The position numbers and the translations under genes are program-made. Below are positions 18,360 to 27,123 of a stretch of DNA of 42,407 bases, piece by piece; within the stretch, counting starts at the first letter, position 1, and every line of letters starts with the position of its first letter. A model generated the notes under the pieces. The model was given only the letters and a program-made list of their open reading frames with translations, did not search any database and had not been told where the DNA came from. Origin of the DNA: Hungatella sp. GTDB lineage: Bacteria > Bacillota > Clostridia > Lachnospirales > Lachnospiraceae. The stretch spans positions 1 to 42,407 of the forward strand of contig JAAWLV010000003.1 of the NCBI GenBank assembly GCA_022798105.1, read 5' to 3'.

Positions 18360-19142
18360 ATGAAAGGGATTGTCAATGATTTTCTGGCCGAGCAGGCCGC
18401 GGTGGACGTGCTGGTGGCGGATCTTACCGAGGAGCAGTGGATGATGCCTCTGGAGGCGTGTGAGAAGTGGGTGCTGAAGGACGCCATTATCCACATCGCG
18501 TTCTTTGACCAGGCGGCCATCAAGCTGATCCACGGGGAGGCGGAGGATCTGGTGCAGATCTCCAAGGCCGAGGCCGGCGAGGACGAGTATGTGCGGGCAA
18601 CCGCTTTCCACCACATGAGCGGCAGGGAGGTGCTGGCCTGGTGGAGAGAGGTGAGGAGCCGCCTGGCAGTTGAGTTTTTGGACAAAAACCCCAAGGATCG
18701 GATTCCCTGGGCTCCCGGGCTTCCCATGTCGGCAAAGAGCCTGTGCTCCGCAAGGCTGATGGAGCTGTGGGCCCACTCCGTTGACATCTACGACGCACTG
18801 GGCATGGACGTGGTGGTTCGCGACCGGATCACCAGCACGCTGTTTTTGTCCTGGCAGGCAAGGCCCAACATCTACCGGATCAACGGACTGGAGCTTCCGG
18901 ATACTCCCATGTACCTGGAGCTGACGCTGCCGTCAGGGGAAATCTGGACCAAGGGCGAGCCGGACGCGGCCAACTATGTGAAAGGCTCGGCAAAAGAGTG
19001 GGCCATGGTGGCTGTGCGCAGAAGAAACTGGATGGACACGGATCTGGAGGTTGTGGGCGACGAGGCCAGACGGTACGCATCCATTGTCCAGACCTACGCC
19101 GGCTGGGCGGATCCGGCGCCGGAGGCCAAGAGGGTGCGGTAG
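18360..19142 (+). CDS. TIGR03084-like / DinB-MDMPI superfamily putative metal-binding protein
   Basis: VLKDAIIHIAFFD ... PMSAKSLCSARLMELWAHSVDIYDALG ... ELTLPSGEIWTKGEPDAANYVKGSAKEWAMVAVRRRNWMDTDLEVVG. Confidence 0.7.
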   Translation: MKGIVNDFLAEQAAVDVLVADLTEEQWMMPLEACEKWVLKDAIIHIAFFDQAAIKLIHGEAEDLVQISKAEAGEDEYVRATAFHHMSGREVLAWWREVRSRLAVEFLDKNPKDRIPWAPGLPMSAKSLCSARLMELWAHSVDIYDALGMDVVVRDRITSTLFLSWQARPNIYRINGLELPDTPMYLELTLPSGEIWTKGEPDAANYVKGSAKEWAMVAVRRRNWMDTDLEVVGDEARRYASIVQTYAGWADPAPEAKRVR

Positions 19143-19240
19143 GCCCGTAAGAGAAAAACCATGTTCCCTGCTGCCACAAACCCGGGAAAGGGGATATCCG
19201 GCGGGAGGGAGCATGAAAAACATAAGGAGGAGTACATAAA

Positions 19241-20359
19241 ATGGATGCTGATTTTGATGTGATCATCGTTGGAGGCGGCATTGCAGGTTCTGTGTGCGCC
19301 CTGCAGCTGGCAAAGGCAGGGATGGGTGTTTTGGTTATTGAGCGGGGGACTTCCTGCGGCTCCAAGAACATGACAGGCGGGCGCATCTACACTCACACCC
19401 TGGCGAAAGTGTTCCCGGACTACGTCCAGGAGGCGCCTCTGGAGAGACGGATCGTGAAGGATATCTTCACCTACGCGGGAAAGACCGTGGAGTACGCGTC
19501 CCAGGATCTTGGCAGCCAGGGGGAGGAGTCCTACTCCGTGCTGCGGGGAGGCTTTGACCAGTGGGCGGCAGACCAGGCGGAGAACGAGGGTGTCATGTAC
19601 ATCACCGGGATCCGGGTGGACGATCTGCTGGTTCAGGACGGCAAAGTGTGCGGCGTTGTGGCCGGGGACGAGGAGATGACCTCGGAGCTTGTGATCCTGG
19701 CAGACGGCGTAAACTCCCTTCTGGCCCAGAAGCTGGGGATGAAGGAGGAGTTAAAGCCTGACGAGGTGGAAGTGGGAGCCAAGGAAGTGATCCAGCTGGA
19801 TGCCGGGCTTATTGAGGAGCGGTTCGGCGTGGCGGCCGGAGAAGGCGTTGCCTGGATGTTTGAGGGCGTGTCCACCCTGGGCCACAAGGGCAACGGGTTT
19901 TTGTACACCAACAAGGACAGCATCTCCCTGGGAATCCTGACCACGGTGGGGGATATTGACTGTTCCCAGGAGACGGTGGCAGGCCTGGTAGACAAGCTTC
20001 ATGAGCTTCCGGAGGTGAAGCCTCTTTTGGAGGGCGGAAAGCTGATCGAGTATTCGGCCCACCTTCTGGGAAAAGGCGGGGAGAAGACCAGACCGAAACT
20101 TTACGGCGACGGCGTACTGGTTATCGGCGACGCCGCCTCCATGGTGGTGAACCGGGGATATGTGGTAAAGGGTATGGATCTGGCTGTGGAGTCAGCCATC
20201 CTGGCCGCCGAGACGGCCGTGAAGGCCAACGAGGCCGGCGACTACTCTGCTGCCTGTCTGGCTTCCTACGAGGAGGCGGTGAAAAACAGCCCTGTGCTTT
20301 CAGGCGCGGAGGATAAAAATAAAAATCTGGAAGAGGTAGCCGAGGTATTTTCAGAGTAG
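19241..20359 (+). CDS. FixC-type flavoprotein, shorter paralog
   Basis: VIIVGGGIAGSVCALQLAKAG, SCGSKNMTGGRIYTHTLAKVFPDYVQEAPLERR; ends about 60 residues earlier than copy 1. Confidence 0.9.
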   Translation: MDADFDVIIVGGGIAGSVCALQLAKAGMGVLVIERGTSCGSKNMTGGRIYTHTLAKVFPDYVQEAPLERRIVKDIFTYAGKTVEYASQDLGSQGEESYSVLRGGFDQWAADQAENEGVMYITGIRVDDLLVQDGKVCGVVAGDEEMTSELVILADGVNSLLAQKLGMKEELKPDEVEVGAKEVIQLDAGLIEERFGVAAGEGVAWMFEGVSTLGHKGNGFLYTNKDSISLGILTTVGDIDCSQETVAGLVDKLHELPEVKPLLEGGKLIEYSAHLLGKGGEKTRPKLYGDGVLVIGDAASMVVNRGYVVKGMDLAVESAILAAETAVKANEAGDYSAACLASYEEAVKNSPVLSGAEDKNKNLEEVAEVFSE

Positions 20360-20380
20360 GCGGAAAGGAAGGAAAAGGAC

Positions 20381-20659
20381 ATGACGATTCAGGATAAGCT
20401 TGGGGTTGACAAATTTAACACGGACGAGCTGCACAGCCATATTCAGGTGGATAAAACTTACGGGGATAAGGAGGAGGTTCAGAGGGTGATCCGCGTCTGC
20501 CCGGCAGGCCTCTACTCTCTGGACGACGACGGAAACCTGATGTTCGACCACCTTGGATGTTTGGAGTGCGGAACCTGCCGCGTACTCAGCGGGGGAAAGG
20601 TGGTAAAGGAATGGAACTACCCGGCAGGGGAAAAAGGGATCGCGTTCCGCCAGGGATAA
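20381..20659 (+). CDS. fixX: FixX ferredoxin-like protein
   Basis: KLGVDKFNTDELHSHIQVD...RVCPAGLYSLDDDGNLMFDHLGCLECGTCRVLSGG...WNYPAGEKGIAFRQG. Confidence 0.95.
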   Translation: MTIQDKLGVDKFNTDELHSHIQVDKTYGDKEEVQRVIRVCPAGLYSLDDDGNLMFDHLGCLECGTCRVLSGGKVVKEWNYPAGEKGIAFRQG

Positions 20660-20685
20660 TGGAAGAAAAAATATGGAGGAAGAAT

Positions 20686-21474
20686 ATGAATATTATCGTA
20701 TGCATTAAGCAGGTGCCGGATACTGCTGAGATCAAGATCGACCCGGTAACCAACACGCTGATTCGGGCGGGAGTCCCGAGTATTGTAAATCCCTACGACA
20801 AAAACGCCGTGGAGGCTGCTCTTCAGCTGAAAGAAGCCTACGGCGGAAAGGTGACGGTTCTGTCCATGGGGCCGCCGGCTGCGGAGGCTGCCCTTCGGGA
20901 GTGCCTGGAGATGGGAGCAGACGAGGCAGTCCTTATGTCCGGCCGGGAGTTCGGCGGATCCGACACCTATGCCACCAGCTACATTTTGTCACAGGGCATC
21001 CGCTACATCGGGAACTACGATATGATCATCTGCGGCAAGCAGGCCATTGACGGGGACACGGGACAGACAGGCGCCAGCATGAGCGAGCACTTAAACATCC
21101 CCCAGCTTACCTTTGCCGTAAAGATTGACGTGGACGGGGAGTACGCGCTGGTGGATCGGGAGGTTGACGAGGGCATCATGAGCCTTAAGGCCAAGCTTCC
21201 GGTGCTGTGCACCGTAGGCAAGGACATCAATGAGCCCAGAACCGCCACCATGAAAGGCAAGATGCGTGCCAAGAAGATGACGGTGAAGGTCATAAACTCC
21301 GCGGATATCGGCAACATGGACACCACAAAGATGGGCCTTAAGGGCTCCCCCACCCGGGTGAAGAAGACCTTTACACCTTCCGTAAAGAAAGCCGGCATGA
21401 AGGTGGAAGGAAAGAGCGCGGCCGAGGCTGTGGAGGCGCTTCTTGGCGATATGAAGGCCAAGGCTTTAATATAA
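20686..21474 (+). CDS. etfB: Electron transfer flavoprotein beta subunit, Bcd/Etf type
   Basis: Start ATG 20686. MNIIVCIKQVPDTAEIKIDPVTNTLIRAGVPSIVNPYDKNAVEAALQLKE; GKQAIDGDTGQTG. Confidence 0.94.
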   Translation: MNIIVCIKQVPDTAEIKIDPVTNTLIRAGVPSIVNPYDKNAVEAALQLKEAYGGKVTVLSMGPPAAEAALRECLEMGADEAVLMSGREFGGSDTYATSYILSQGIRYIGNYDMIICGKQAIDGDTGQTGASMSEHLNIPQLTFAVKIDVDGEYALVDREVDEGIMSLKAKLPVLCTVGKDINEPRTATMKGKMRAKKMTVKVINSADIGNMDTTKMGLKGSPTRVKKTFTPSVKKAGMKVEGKSAAEAVEALLGDMKAKALI

Positions 21475-21496
21475 AGAGGGAGGGGACACGAGAAGA

Positions 21497-22513
21497 ATGG
21501 GAAAATTTAAAGAATATAAAAATGTCTGGTCTTTCATCGAGACCTTTGACGATGAGCCGAAGAACGTTGGCCTGGAGCTTTTGGGCCAGGCTAAGAAGCT
21601 GGCAGGGAAGCTGGGAGAAAAGGTAGGCGCCGTGGTTATCGGCGCGGACTGCGCCAAGGCTGCAAAGGCCGCTGCGGAGCACGGCGCGGACTTTGTGTAC
21701 GTGGTGGAGAACCCGGGCTACAAGAATTTCAGTGCGGAGACCCACGCTTATATCCTGACCGCCCTTATTGAGAAACACAAACCGTCCGCGATCCTGATCG
21801 GCGCCACCAACAACGGCCGTGATCTGGGCTCCAGGGTGGCGGTGCGGATCCACACGGGCCTGACCGCAGACTGTACGGAGCTTGACGTGGATGAGGAGTC
21901 GGGCAATGTGGCCTACACCCGTCCGGCATTCGGCGGCAACCTGATGGCCACCATCCTGTGCGCCGAGACAAGGCCGCAGATGGGAACCATCCGTCCGGGA
22001 GCCTTTAAGAAGGAGGATCCGGAGCCGGGCCGTAAGGCAAAGGTAGTGCGGGAGGACATCCAGGTGCCCGCAGAACTTCTCCTGACAGAGCTTTTAAAAT
22101 TCACCCCCTTTGAGTCTGTGGGCGGAGTGAAGATTGAGGACGCGGAGATCATCGTCTCCGGCGGCCGGGGACTGGGAAAAGCGGAGAACTTTAAGCTTAT
22201 CGAGGACCTGGCGGCCGCCATAGGAGGGGCTGTAGGCGCCTCCAGGGCAGCGGTGGATGCAGGGTGGATCCCCCATCAGCAGCAGGTAGGACAGACGGGA
22301 AAGACCGTAATGCCAAAGATCTATGTGGCTGTGGGAATCTCCGGCGCTATCCAGCACGTGGCGGGTATGAGCTCCTCGGAGTACGTCATCGCCATCAACA
22401 AGGATCCGGAGGCCCCCATCTTCAATGTAGCTGACGTGGGCATTGTGGGAGATTTGTTTGAGATCGTGCCGGCGCTGACCGAGAAGATTAAGGCGCTTAA
22501 GAGCGGACAGTAA
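21497..22513 (+). CDS. etfA: Electron transfer flavoprotein alpha subunit, Bcd/Etf type
   Basis: [83 protein letters not shown]. Confidence 0.95.
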   Translation: MGKFKEYKNVWSFIETFDDEPKNVGLELLGQAKKLAGKLGEKVGAVVIGADCAKAAKAAAEHGADFVYVVENPGYKNFSAETHAYILTALIEKHKPSAILIGATNNGRDLGSRVAVRIHTGLTADCTELDVDEESGNVAYTRPAFGGNLMATILCAETRPQMGTIRPGAFKKEDPEPGRKAKVVREDIQVPAELLLTELLKFTPFESVGGVKIEDAEIIVSGGRGLGKAENFKLIEDLAAAIGGAVGASRAAVDAGWIPHQQQVGQTGKTVMPKIYVAVGISGAIQHVAGMSSSEYVIAINKDPEAPIFNVADVGIVGDLFEIVPALTEKIKALKSGQ

Positions 22514-22563
22514 CCCTTCATACCGGTCTTGGAGATACCGCCGGGGATGAAAGAGAATTTGAA

Positions 22564-22615
22564 AAACAAGCCCGGGCAGGGGAGGCATCATGGCCTCCGC
22601 TGCCTGAGCTTGTTT
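22564..22615 (+). terminator. Hairpin, probable terminator after etfA
   Basis: aacaagcccgggcaggggaggc / ggcctccgctgcctgagcttgtt imperfect long stem. Confidence 0.6.
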
Positions 22616-22741
22616 GTGCATTATACCGCAATAAAAATGTGACACTATGCGAAGAAATTGAAAAACAGACAAAAAATGTAACAAAATGTAACACAAAATG
22701 GAAAAAATGCAATATTAATTTGCAAATTTTCTTTCTTGATG

Positions 22742-22769
22742 TTGACAAAATGTGAAAAAATGCTAAAAT
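22742..22769 (+). promoter_or_regulatory. Candidate sigma-70 promoter of rpoN
   Basis: TTGACA - 16 nt - TAAAAT upstream of the rpoN start. Confidence 0.5.
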
Positions 22770-22814
22770 AGATAAAAAAGCGACATTGACAAAATCTTGA
22801 CAAAGGAGAGCCCA

Positions 22815-24218
22815 GTGAAATTATCACAGCAGATTCACTCGAAAGCACAGCAGAATACCCGGCAGACTACGAAGCAGAAGGTGACCACGGCTATGATCCA
22901 GGGGGTGAAGATTCTGGCCCTTCCGGTCCAGGAGATGGAGCATTATCTGGAGGAGGCGGTTTATGCCAACCCTCTTTTGGAGGTGGACTATCAGAGGGAA
23001 GCCGTACATGCCATGGAGGAGGAGGAACTGCCTGAGGATTCCTATGACAGCAATTCGGAGTTCAGCTACGACAAATGGCTTCACAGGAAGAAAGATCTGG
23101 GCATTCTGGATCCGGAAGGGCTGTGGAATTTAAAAGGCACGCCCTTTGAGCTGGACTGTCTGGAGGGGGTTTTAAAGCTTCAGCTGGCCTCTCTCAAGCT
23201 TCCGGAGGCCGAGCACCGGATCGGACTGGACATCCTGGGGAATATTGACGGGAGAGGATATTTTGTCGGGAATCTTGCCAGTATCTGCTATGCCATGGAG
23301 GCGCCCCTGGAGATGGGGGAGAAGATCCTTTCCCTGATTCAGACCTTTCTTCCAAAGGGAATCGGGGCCAGGAACCTGGCGGAGTGTTTAAGCATTCAGG
23401 TGGATAAAGATTTTCCTCATGAAAAGATTGCGGGAAAGATGATCAGAGAGTCTCTGGGTGATCTGGCCGAGAGGCGTTTTGCAAAGCTTGCCCGGCAGTA
23501 CGGGGTTAAGAGAAACGCGGTGGAAGAGATTTATGAGAATCTGGCCGCATTAAACCCCAAGCCGGCCAACGGCTACGGCACCCGTGACGCGGTGGGGTAT
23601 ATTATCCCCGATATTACCGTGTGCAGGGAGAAAGGCGGTTTTGGCGTGGTCATAAACGGGGAGGCGGAAAATATGCTCCGGATCAATGAGGAGTATCTGT
23701 CTATGCTGGACGACGACGGGCTTAACGCGGAGGCGGCCGCCTATATCCGGGCAAAGTACCAGGAGGCCAGGCTTCTTATTAACAGTATTCAGATCCGCAG
23801 CCAGAGCCTGTATCAGTTTGCCTGGGCGCTTTTGGAGAAACAGAACCTGTTTTTCAAGATGGGGCCGGAGTATTTAAAGCCTCTGACCATGCAGGAGATG
23901 GCCGACTCCATGGGGGTGCACGTGTCCACGGTCAGCCGCCTGGTTCAGGACAAGTACGCGGACACGCCCTACGGATGCTTTCCCCTGAAATATTTTTTCA
24001 ACGTGGGGATCGTGTGCGGGGAGGAGGATGTGGTTTCCTCCTCCATGATAAAGAGAAGGATCAGCCGGATGATTAGGGAGGAGGATGTGCATAAGCCTTT
24101 AAGCGATGCGCAGATTTGCCAGATACTGAATGAGGAAGGGTATCCCATATCAAGAAGGACCGTAGCAAAGTACCGTCAGATGCAGAACATAGACAGCCAG
24201 GCAAAAAGGAGAAGATAA
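22815..24218 (+). CDS. rpoN: RNA polymerase sigma-54 factor
   Basis: GTG start with aaaggagag RBS. N-term QKVTTAMIQGVKILALPVQEMEHYLEEAVYANPLLE; core-binding and HTH regions; RpoN box SRRTVAKYRQ. Confidence 0.93.
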   Translation: MKLSQQIHSKAQQNTRQTTKQKVTTAMIQGVKILALPVQEMEHYLEEAVYANPLLEVDYQREAVHAMEEEELPEDSYDSNSEFSYDKWLHRKKDLGILDPEGLWNLKGTPFELDCLEGVLKLQLASLKLPEAEHRIGLDILGNIDGRGYFVGNLASICYAMEAPLEMGEKILSLIQTFLPKGIGARNLAECLSIQVDKDFPHEKIAGKMIRESLGDLAERRFAKLARQYGVKRNAVEEIYENLAALNPKPANGYGTRDAVGYIIPDITVCREKGGFGVVINGEAENMLRINEEYLSMLDDDGLNAEAAAYIRAKYQEARLLINSIQIRSQSLYQFAWALLEKQNLFFKMGPEYLKPLTMQEMADSMGVHVSTVSRLVQDKYADTPYGCFPLKYFFNVGIVCGEEDVVSSSMIKRRISRMIREEDVHKPLSDAQICQILNEEGYPISRRTVAKYRQMQNIDSQAKRRR

Positions 24219-26275
24219 TGGAAAGACAGAAGGGGAAATTTGACAGAGCCAAGGTATTGATTGCGTGGAAGAAATTTGTCAACAAAGGCATTATCGACGA
24301 GGGGAAGGTGCGCCCTGAGGTGGCCAGATCCTGGGTCAGGTGCGCCCAGTACGGCGTGGATCCCTGGTCCCATGATTTTCCGGCCTGCGACAACGAGGCT
24401 ATGAAGAGAAGCAGGGAGAAAAATTTCACGATCCTCAATTCGTCCCAATGTATTATGCGCTATATGATGACAGCCCTCAACAGCAATATCAGTCTTGCTG
24501 ATATGGAGGGCTTTGTCTATGACCTGATTTCCCCTTTCCCCGATTATCAGAGGACCTTCGGAACCTACGCCTCGGAAAACATCATGGGCACCGGCAATGT
24601 GGGCGTCTGCCTTTTTGAGAAAAAGCCGATCCGCATAGACGGGTTTGAACACTACCGGGTGGCGTCCCAGGGGTACTCGGGAGTCAGCGCCCCCATTTAC
24701 TTCCACGGGAAGATGACAGGGGTGCTCAACGTCAACAACCCGCTGCGAAGCCTTCCCTCGGAAGCCCTGGATATCTGTATTGAGGGAAGCCGCCTTATCT
24801 CCCTTATGCTGGAGAGCAAAAAGCAGGATCAGATACGTTTCCTGTCTGTGGCCTCCTTTTTTGACAGGCTGATCGATGTGACAGCCTATGCCGTTATTGT
24901 GGCGGATCAGGACGGGATGATCCTGAACGCCAACCGCCAGGGGAAGCTTCTGGTGCCGGGCTATGAGGAAAAGCCTTACGCCTCTCAGTCCATTGCCGGA
25001 TACCTGCAGAAAAAGAGCAGCTTATTTGCCATCCTGGAGGAGCAGAAGCAGGGACAGGAAAGCCAGAAGGTGGTATTTAAAGCCACAAAATCAACGCCGG
25101 TCCAGGAGAGGAAGCTTCTGTGGGTCAATGAGGTGATCCTTTTAAACGGCATGATCCAGAAAGTTTTGGTCTTTGACAGCGAGAATGCCTCCAATGCCCG
25201 GGAGAAGGAGAAACAGCCCAAACTTCCTCTGCGCAGAAAAGAGGGGGAGAAATTTTATATCGGCAGCAGCCAGGTCTGGAAAGAGGTGGACGAGACCGTG
25301 AAAAAGGTGGCCGGATACCGGTCCAACGTGCTGATTTTGGGGGAGACGGGAACGGGCAAGGAGGTGGTGGCCCAGACCATCCACCGCCTCAGCGGCAGGG
25401 AGGGAGCCTTCGTGCCGTTAAACTGCGGCGCTATCCCAAAGGATCTTTTAGCCAGCGAGCTGTTCGGCTATGAGGGCGGCGCGTTTACGGGGGCAAAAGC
25501 CACAGGGGCTGTGGGCAAATTCGAGTACGCCCACAAGGGGACCTTGTTTCTGGATGAGATCGGCGAGATGCCGGTGGATATGCAGGTATCCCTTTTGAGG
25601 GTTCTCCAGGAGCAGACCGTGACCCGCATCGGGGGCAACAAACAGCAGCGGTTTGACGTGCGGATCGTGGCGGCCACCAACCAGAACATCAGCCAGATGA
25701 TTGCGGATAAGCTGTTCCGCTCCGATCTGTTCTACCGGCTCAGCGTTATTGAGATCCATCTTCCCAGGCTGGCGGAGCGGGGGGACGACGTGATCCTTCT
25801 GGCGGAGCACTTTAATCAGGTGCTGAGCCAGACCCTTCAGGTGCGAAGGCAGGAGCTGTCCCGGGAGGTCGTCGAATTTCTGAAAGCCTACTCCTGGCCG
25901 GGAAACGTGCGGGAACTGAAAAATGTCATTGAAAAAGTGCTGATTGTGGCCAACGGAAGACAGATCCAGGTGAAAGATTTCCCCAGGCACATGAGGGACC
26001 AGGCAGAAAAAATAACGGACGGCGGCAAACGGAAGGAGGAGGGGCCCGGCAGGCCGGAGGACAGGCTTTCGGAAGATACGGAGGATGAGACTTTAAGCCC
26101 CAAGGAGAAGAAGGACAAAAAGCAGAGGGAGCAGGTGGCCCGCCTTATGGAAAAGCACATGGGCAACTTGTCCCGGGTGGCCGAGGACATGGGTATTTCC
26201 AGAAACACCCTGTACCGGAAGATGGAGCGGTGGGAAATCGAGATGAAAGTTACAATTCGTCCCAAAAAGAAGTAG
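24218..26275 (+). CDS. Sigma-54 interaction (enhancer-binding) transcriptional activator, GAF-PAS-AAA+-Fis HTH
   Basis: GETGTGKEVVAQTIH (Walker A), GAFTGA (sigma-54 contact), GTLFLDEIGEM (Walker B), C-terminal LSRVAEDMGISRNTLYRKMERW. TAATG overlap with rpoN. Confidence 0.95.
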   Translation: MERQKGKFDRAKVLIAWKKFVNKGIIDEGKVRPEVARSWVRCAQYGVDPWSHDFPACDNEAMKRSREKNFTILNSSQCIMRYMMTALNSNISLADMEGFVYDLISPFPDYQRTFGTYASENIMGTGNVGVCLFEKKPIRIDGFEHYRVASQGYSGVSAPIYFHGKMTGVLNVNNPLRSLPSEALDICIEGSRLISLMLESKKQDQIRFLSVASFFDRLIDVTAYAVIVADQDGMILNANRQGKLLVPGYEEKPYASQSIAGYLQKKSSLFAILEEQKQGQESQKVVFKATKSTPVQERKLLWVNEVILLNGMIQKVLVFDSENASNAREKEKQPKLPLRRKEGEKFYIGSSQVWKEVDETVKKVAGYRSNVLILGETGTGKEVVAQTIHRLSGREGAFVPLNCGAIPKDLLASELFGYEGGAFTGAKATGAVGKFEYAHKGTLFLDEIGEMPVDMQVSLLRVLQEQTVTRIGGNKQQRFDVRIVAATNQNISQMIADKLFRSDLFYRLSVIEIHLPRLAERGDDVILLAEHFNQVLSQTLQVRRQELSREVVEFLKAYSWPGNVRELKNVIEKVLIVANGRQIQVKDFPRHMRDQAEKITDGGKRKEEGPGRPEDRLSEDTEDETLSPKEKKDKKQREQVARLMEKHMGNLSRVAEDMGISRNTLYRKMERWEIEMKVTIRPKKK

Positions 26276-26288
26276 AAGAAGTAGAAGA

Positions 26289-26304
26289 TGGCATGATTTT
26301 TGCA
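26289..26304 (+). promoter_or_regulatory. Sigma-54 (-24/-12) promoter for fixAB
   Basis: TGGCATGATTTTTGCA; about 30 nt leader to the ATG. Confidence 0.85.
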
Positions 26305-26343
26305 TAAATAGTTGCATCAGAATGATGAAAGGATGTAGAAGGT

Positions 26344-27111
26344 ATGAATGTAATCGCATGTTACAAGATTGTGCCCGATGAGCAGGACATTGTGGTCAAT
26401 GGAGACAAGACCCTTTCCCTGGACAAGGCGGCATTGAAGGTGGGCCAGTATGACTTAAACGCAGTGGAGGCAGGAGCGCAGCTTGCGGAGGCGTCAGGAG
26501 GAAAGCTGATGGTTCTGACCGCAGGAGGGGAGGAGGCGGAGAACTCCAAGATGAAGAAGAGCATCCTCTCCAGAGGCCCCCAGGAAAACTACGTGTACTC
26601 CAGCCCTGACATGGCAGGAGCGGACGCCTCCATGACAGCGAAGGTGCTGTGCGAGGCCGTAAAGAAGATAGAGGGCTGGGATCTGGTGCTGTGCGGGGAG
26701 GGATCGTCGGATCTGTATTCCCAGCAGGTGGGGATTCAGCTGGGCGAGCGCTTGGGCCTTCCCACGCTTAACGGGGTGAGCAAGATCACCGAGGCGGAAG
26801 GCGGAAAGCTTATTGTGGAGAGAAGCCTGGAGGATGAGGTGGAGATCATTGAGGTCAGCCTTCCGGCAGTCCTTTCCGTCACTTCGGACATCAATGTAAC
26901 GCGTGTTCCCACCATGAAGGAGATCCTTGCAGCAGGCAAGAAGCCCACAACCGTTTGGAAAGACGGCGAGACGGCGGTTCCGGCACCGTCCATGGAGACC
27001 CTGAGCATTTTGGCTCCGGAAGAGACGGAGCGCAGGTGTGTTGTGGTGGAAGGCGACGACGGGGACAAGATCGCGCAGTTCTGCCAGCTTATTAAAGCGG
27101 AATTACAGTAA
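26344..27111 (+). CDS. fixA: FixA / EtfB, carnitine-type
   Basis: MNVIACYKIVPDEQDIVVNGDKTLSLDKAALKVGQYDLNAVEA; CGEGSSDLYSQQVG; resembles remembered E. coli FixA. Confidence 0.92.
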   Translation: MNVIACYKIVPDEQDIVVNGDKTLSLDKAALKVGQYDLNAVEAGAQLAEASGGKLMVLTAGGEEAENSKMKKSILSRGPQENYVYSSPDMAGADASMTAKVLCEAVKKIEGWDLVLCGEGSSDLYSQQVGIQLGERLGLPTLNGVSKITEAEGGKLIVERSLEDEVEIIEVSLPAVLSVTSDINVTRVPTMKEILAAGKKPTTVWKDGETAVPAPSMETLSILAPEETERRCVVVEGDDGDKIAQFCQLIKAELQ

Positions 27112-27123
27112 GGGGGGAGAACC

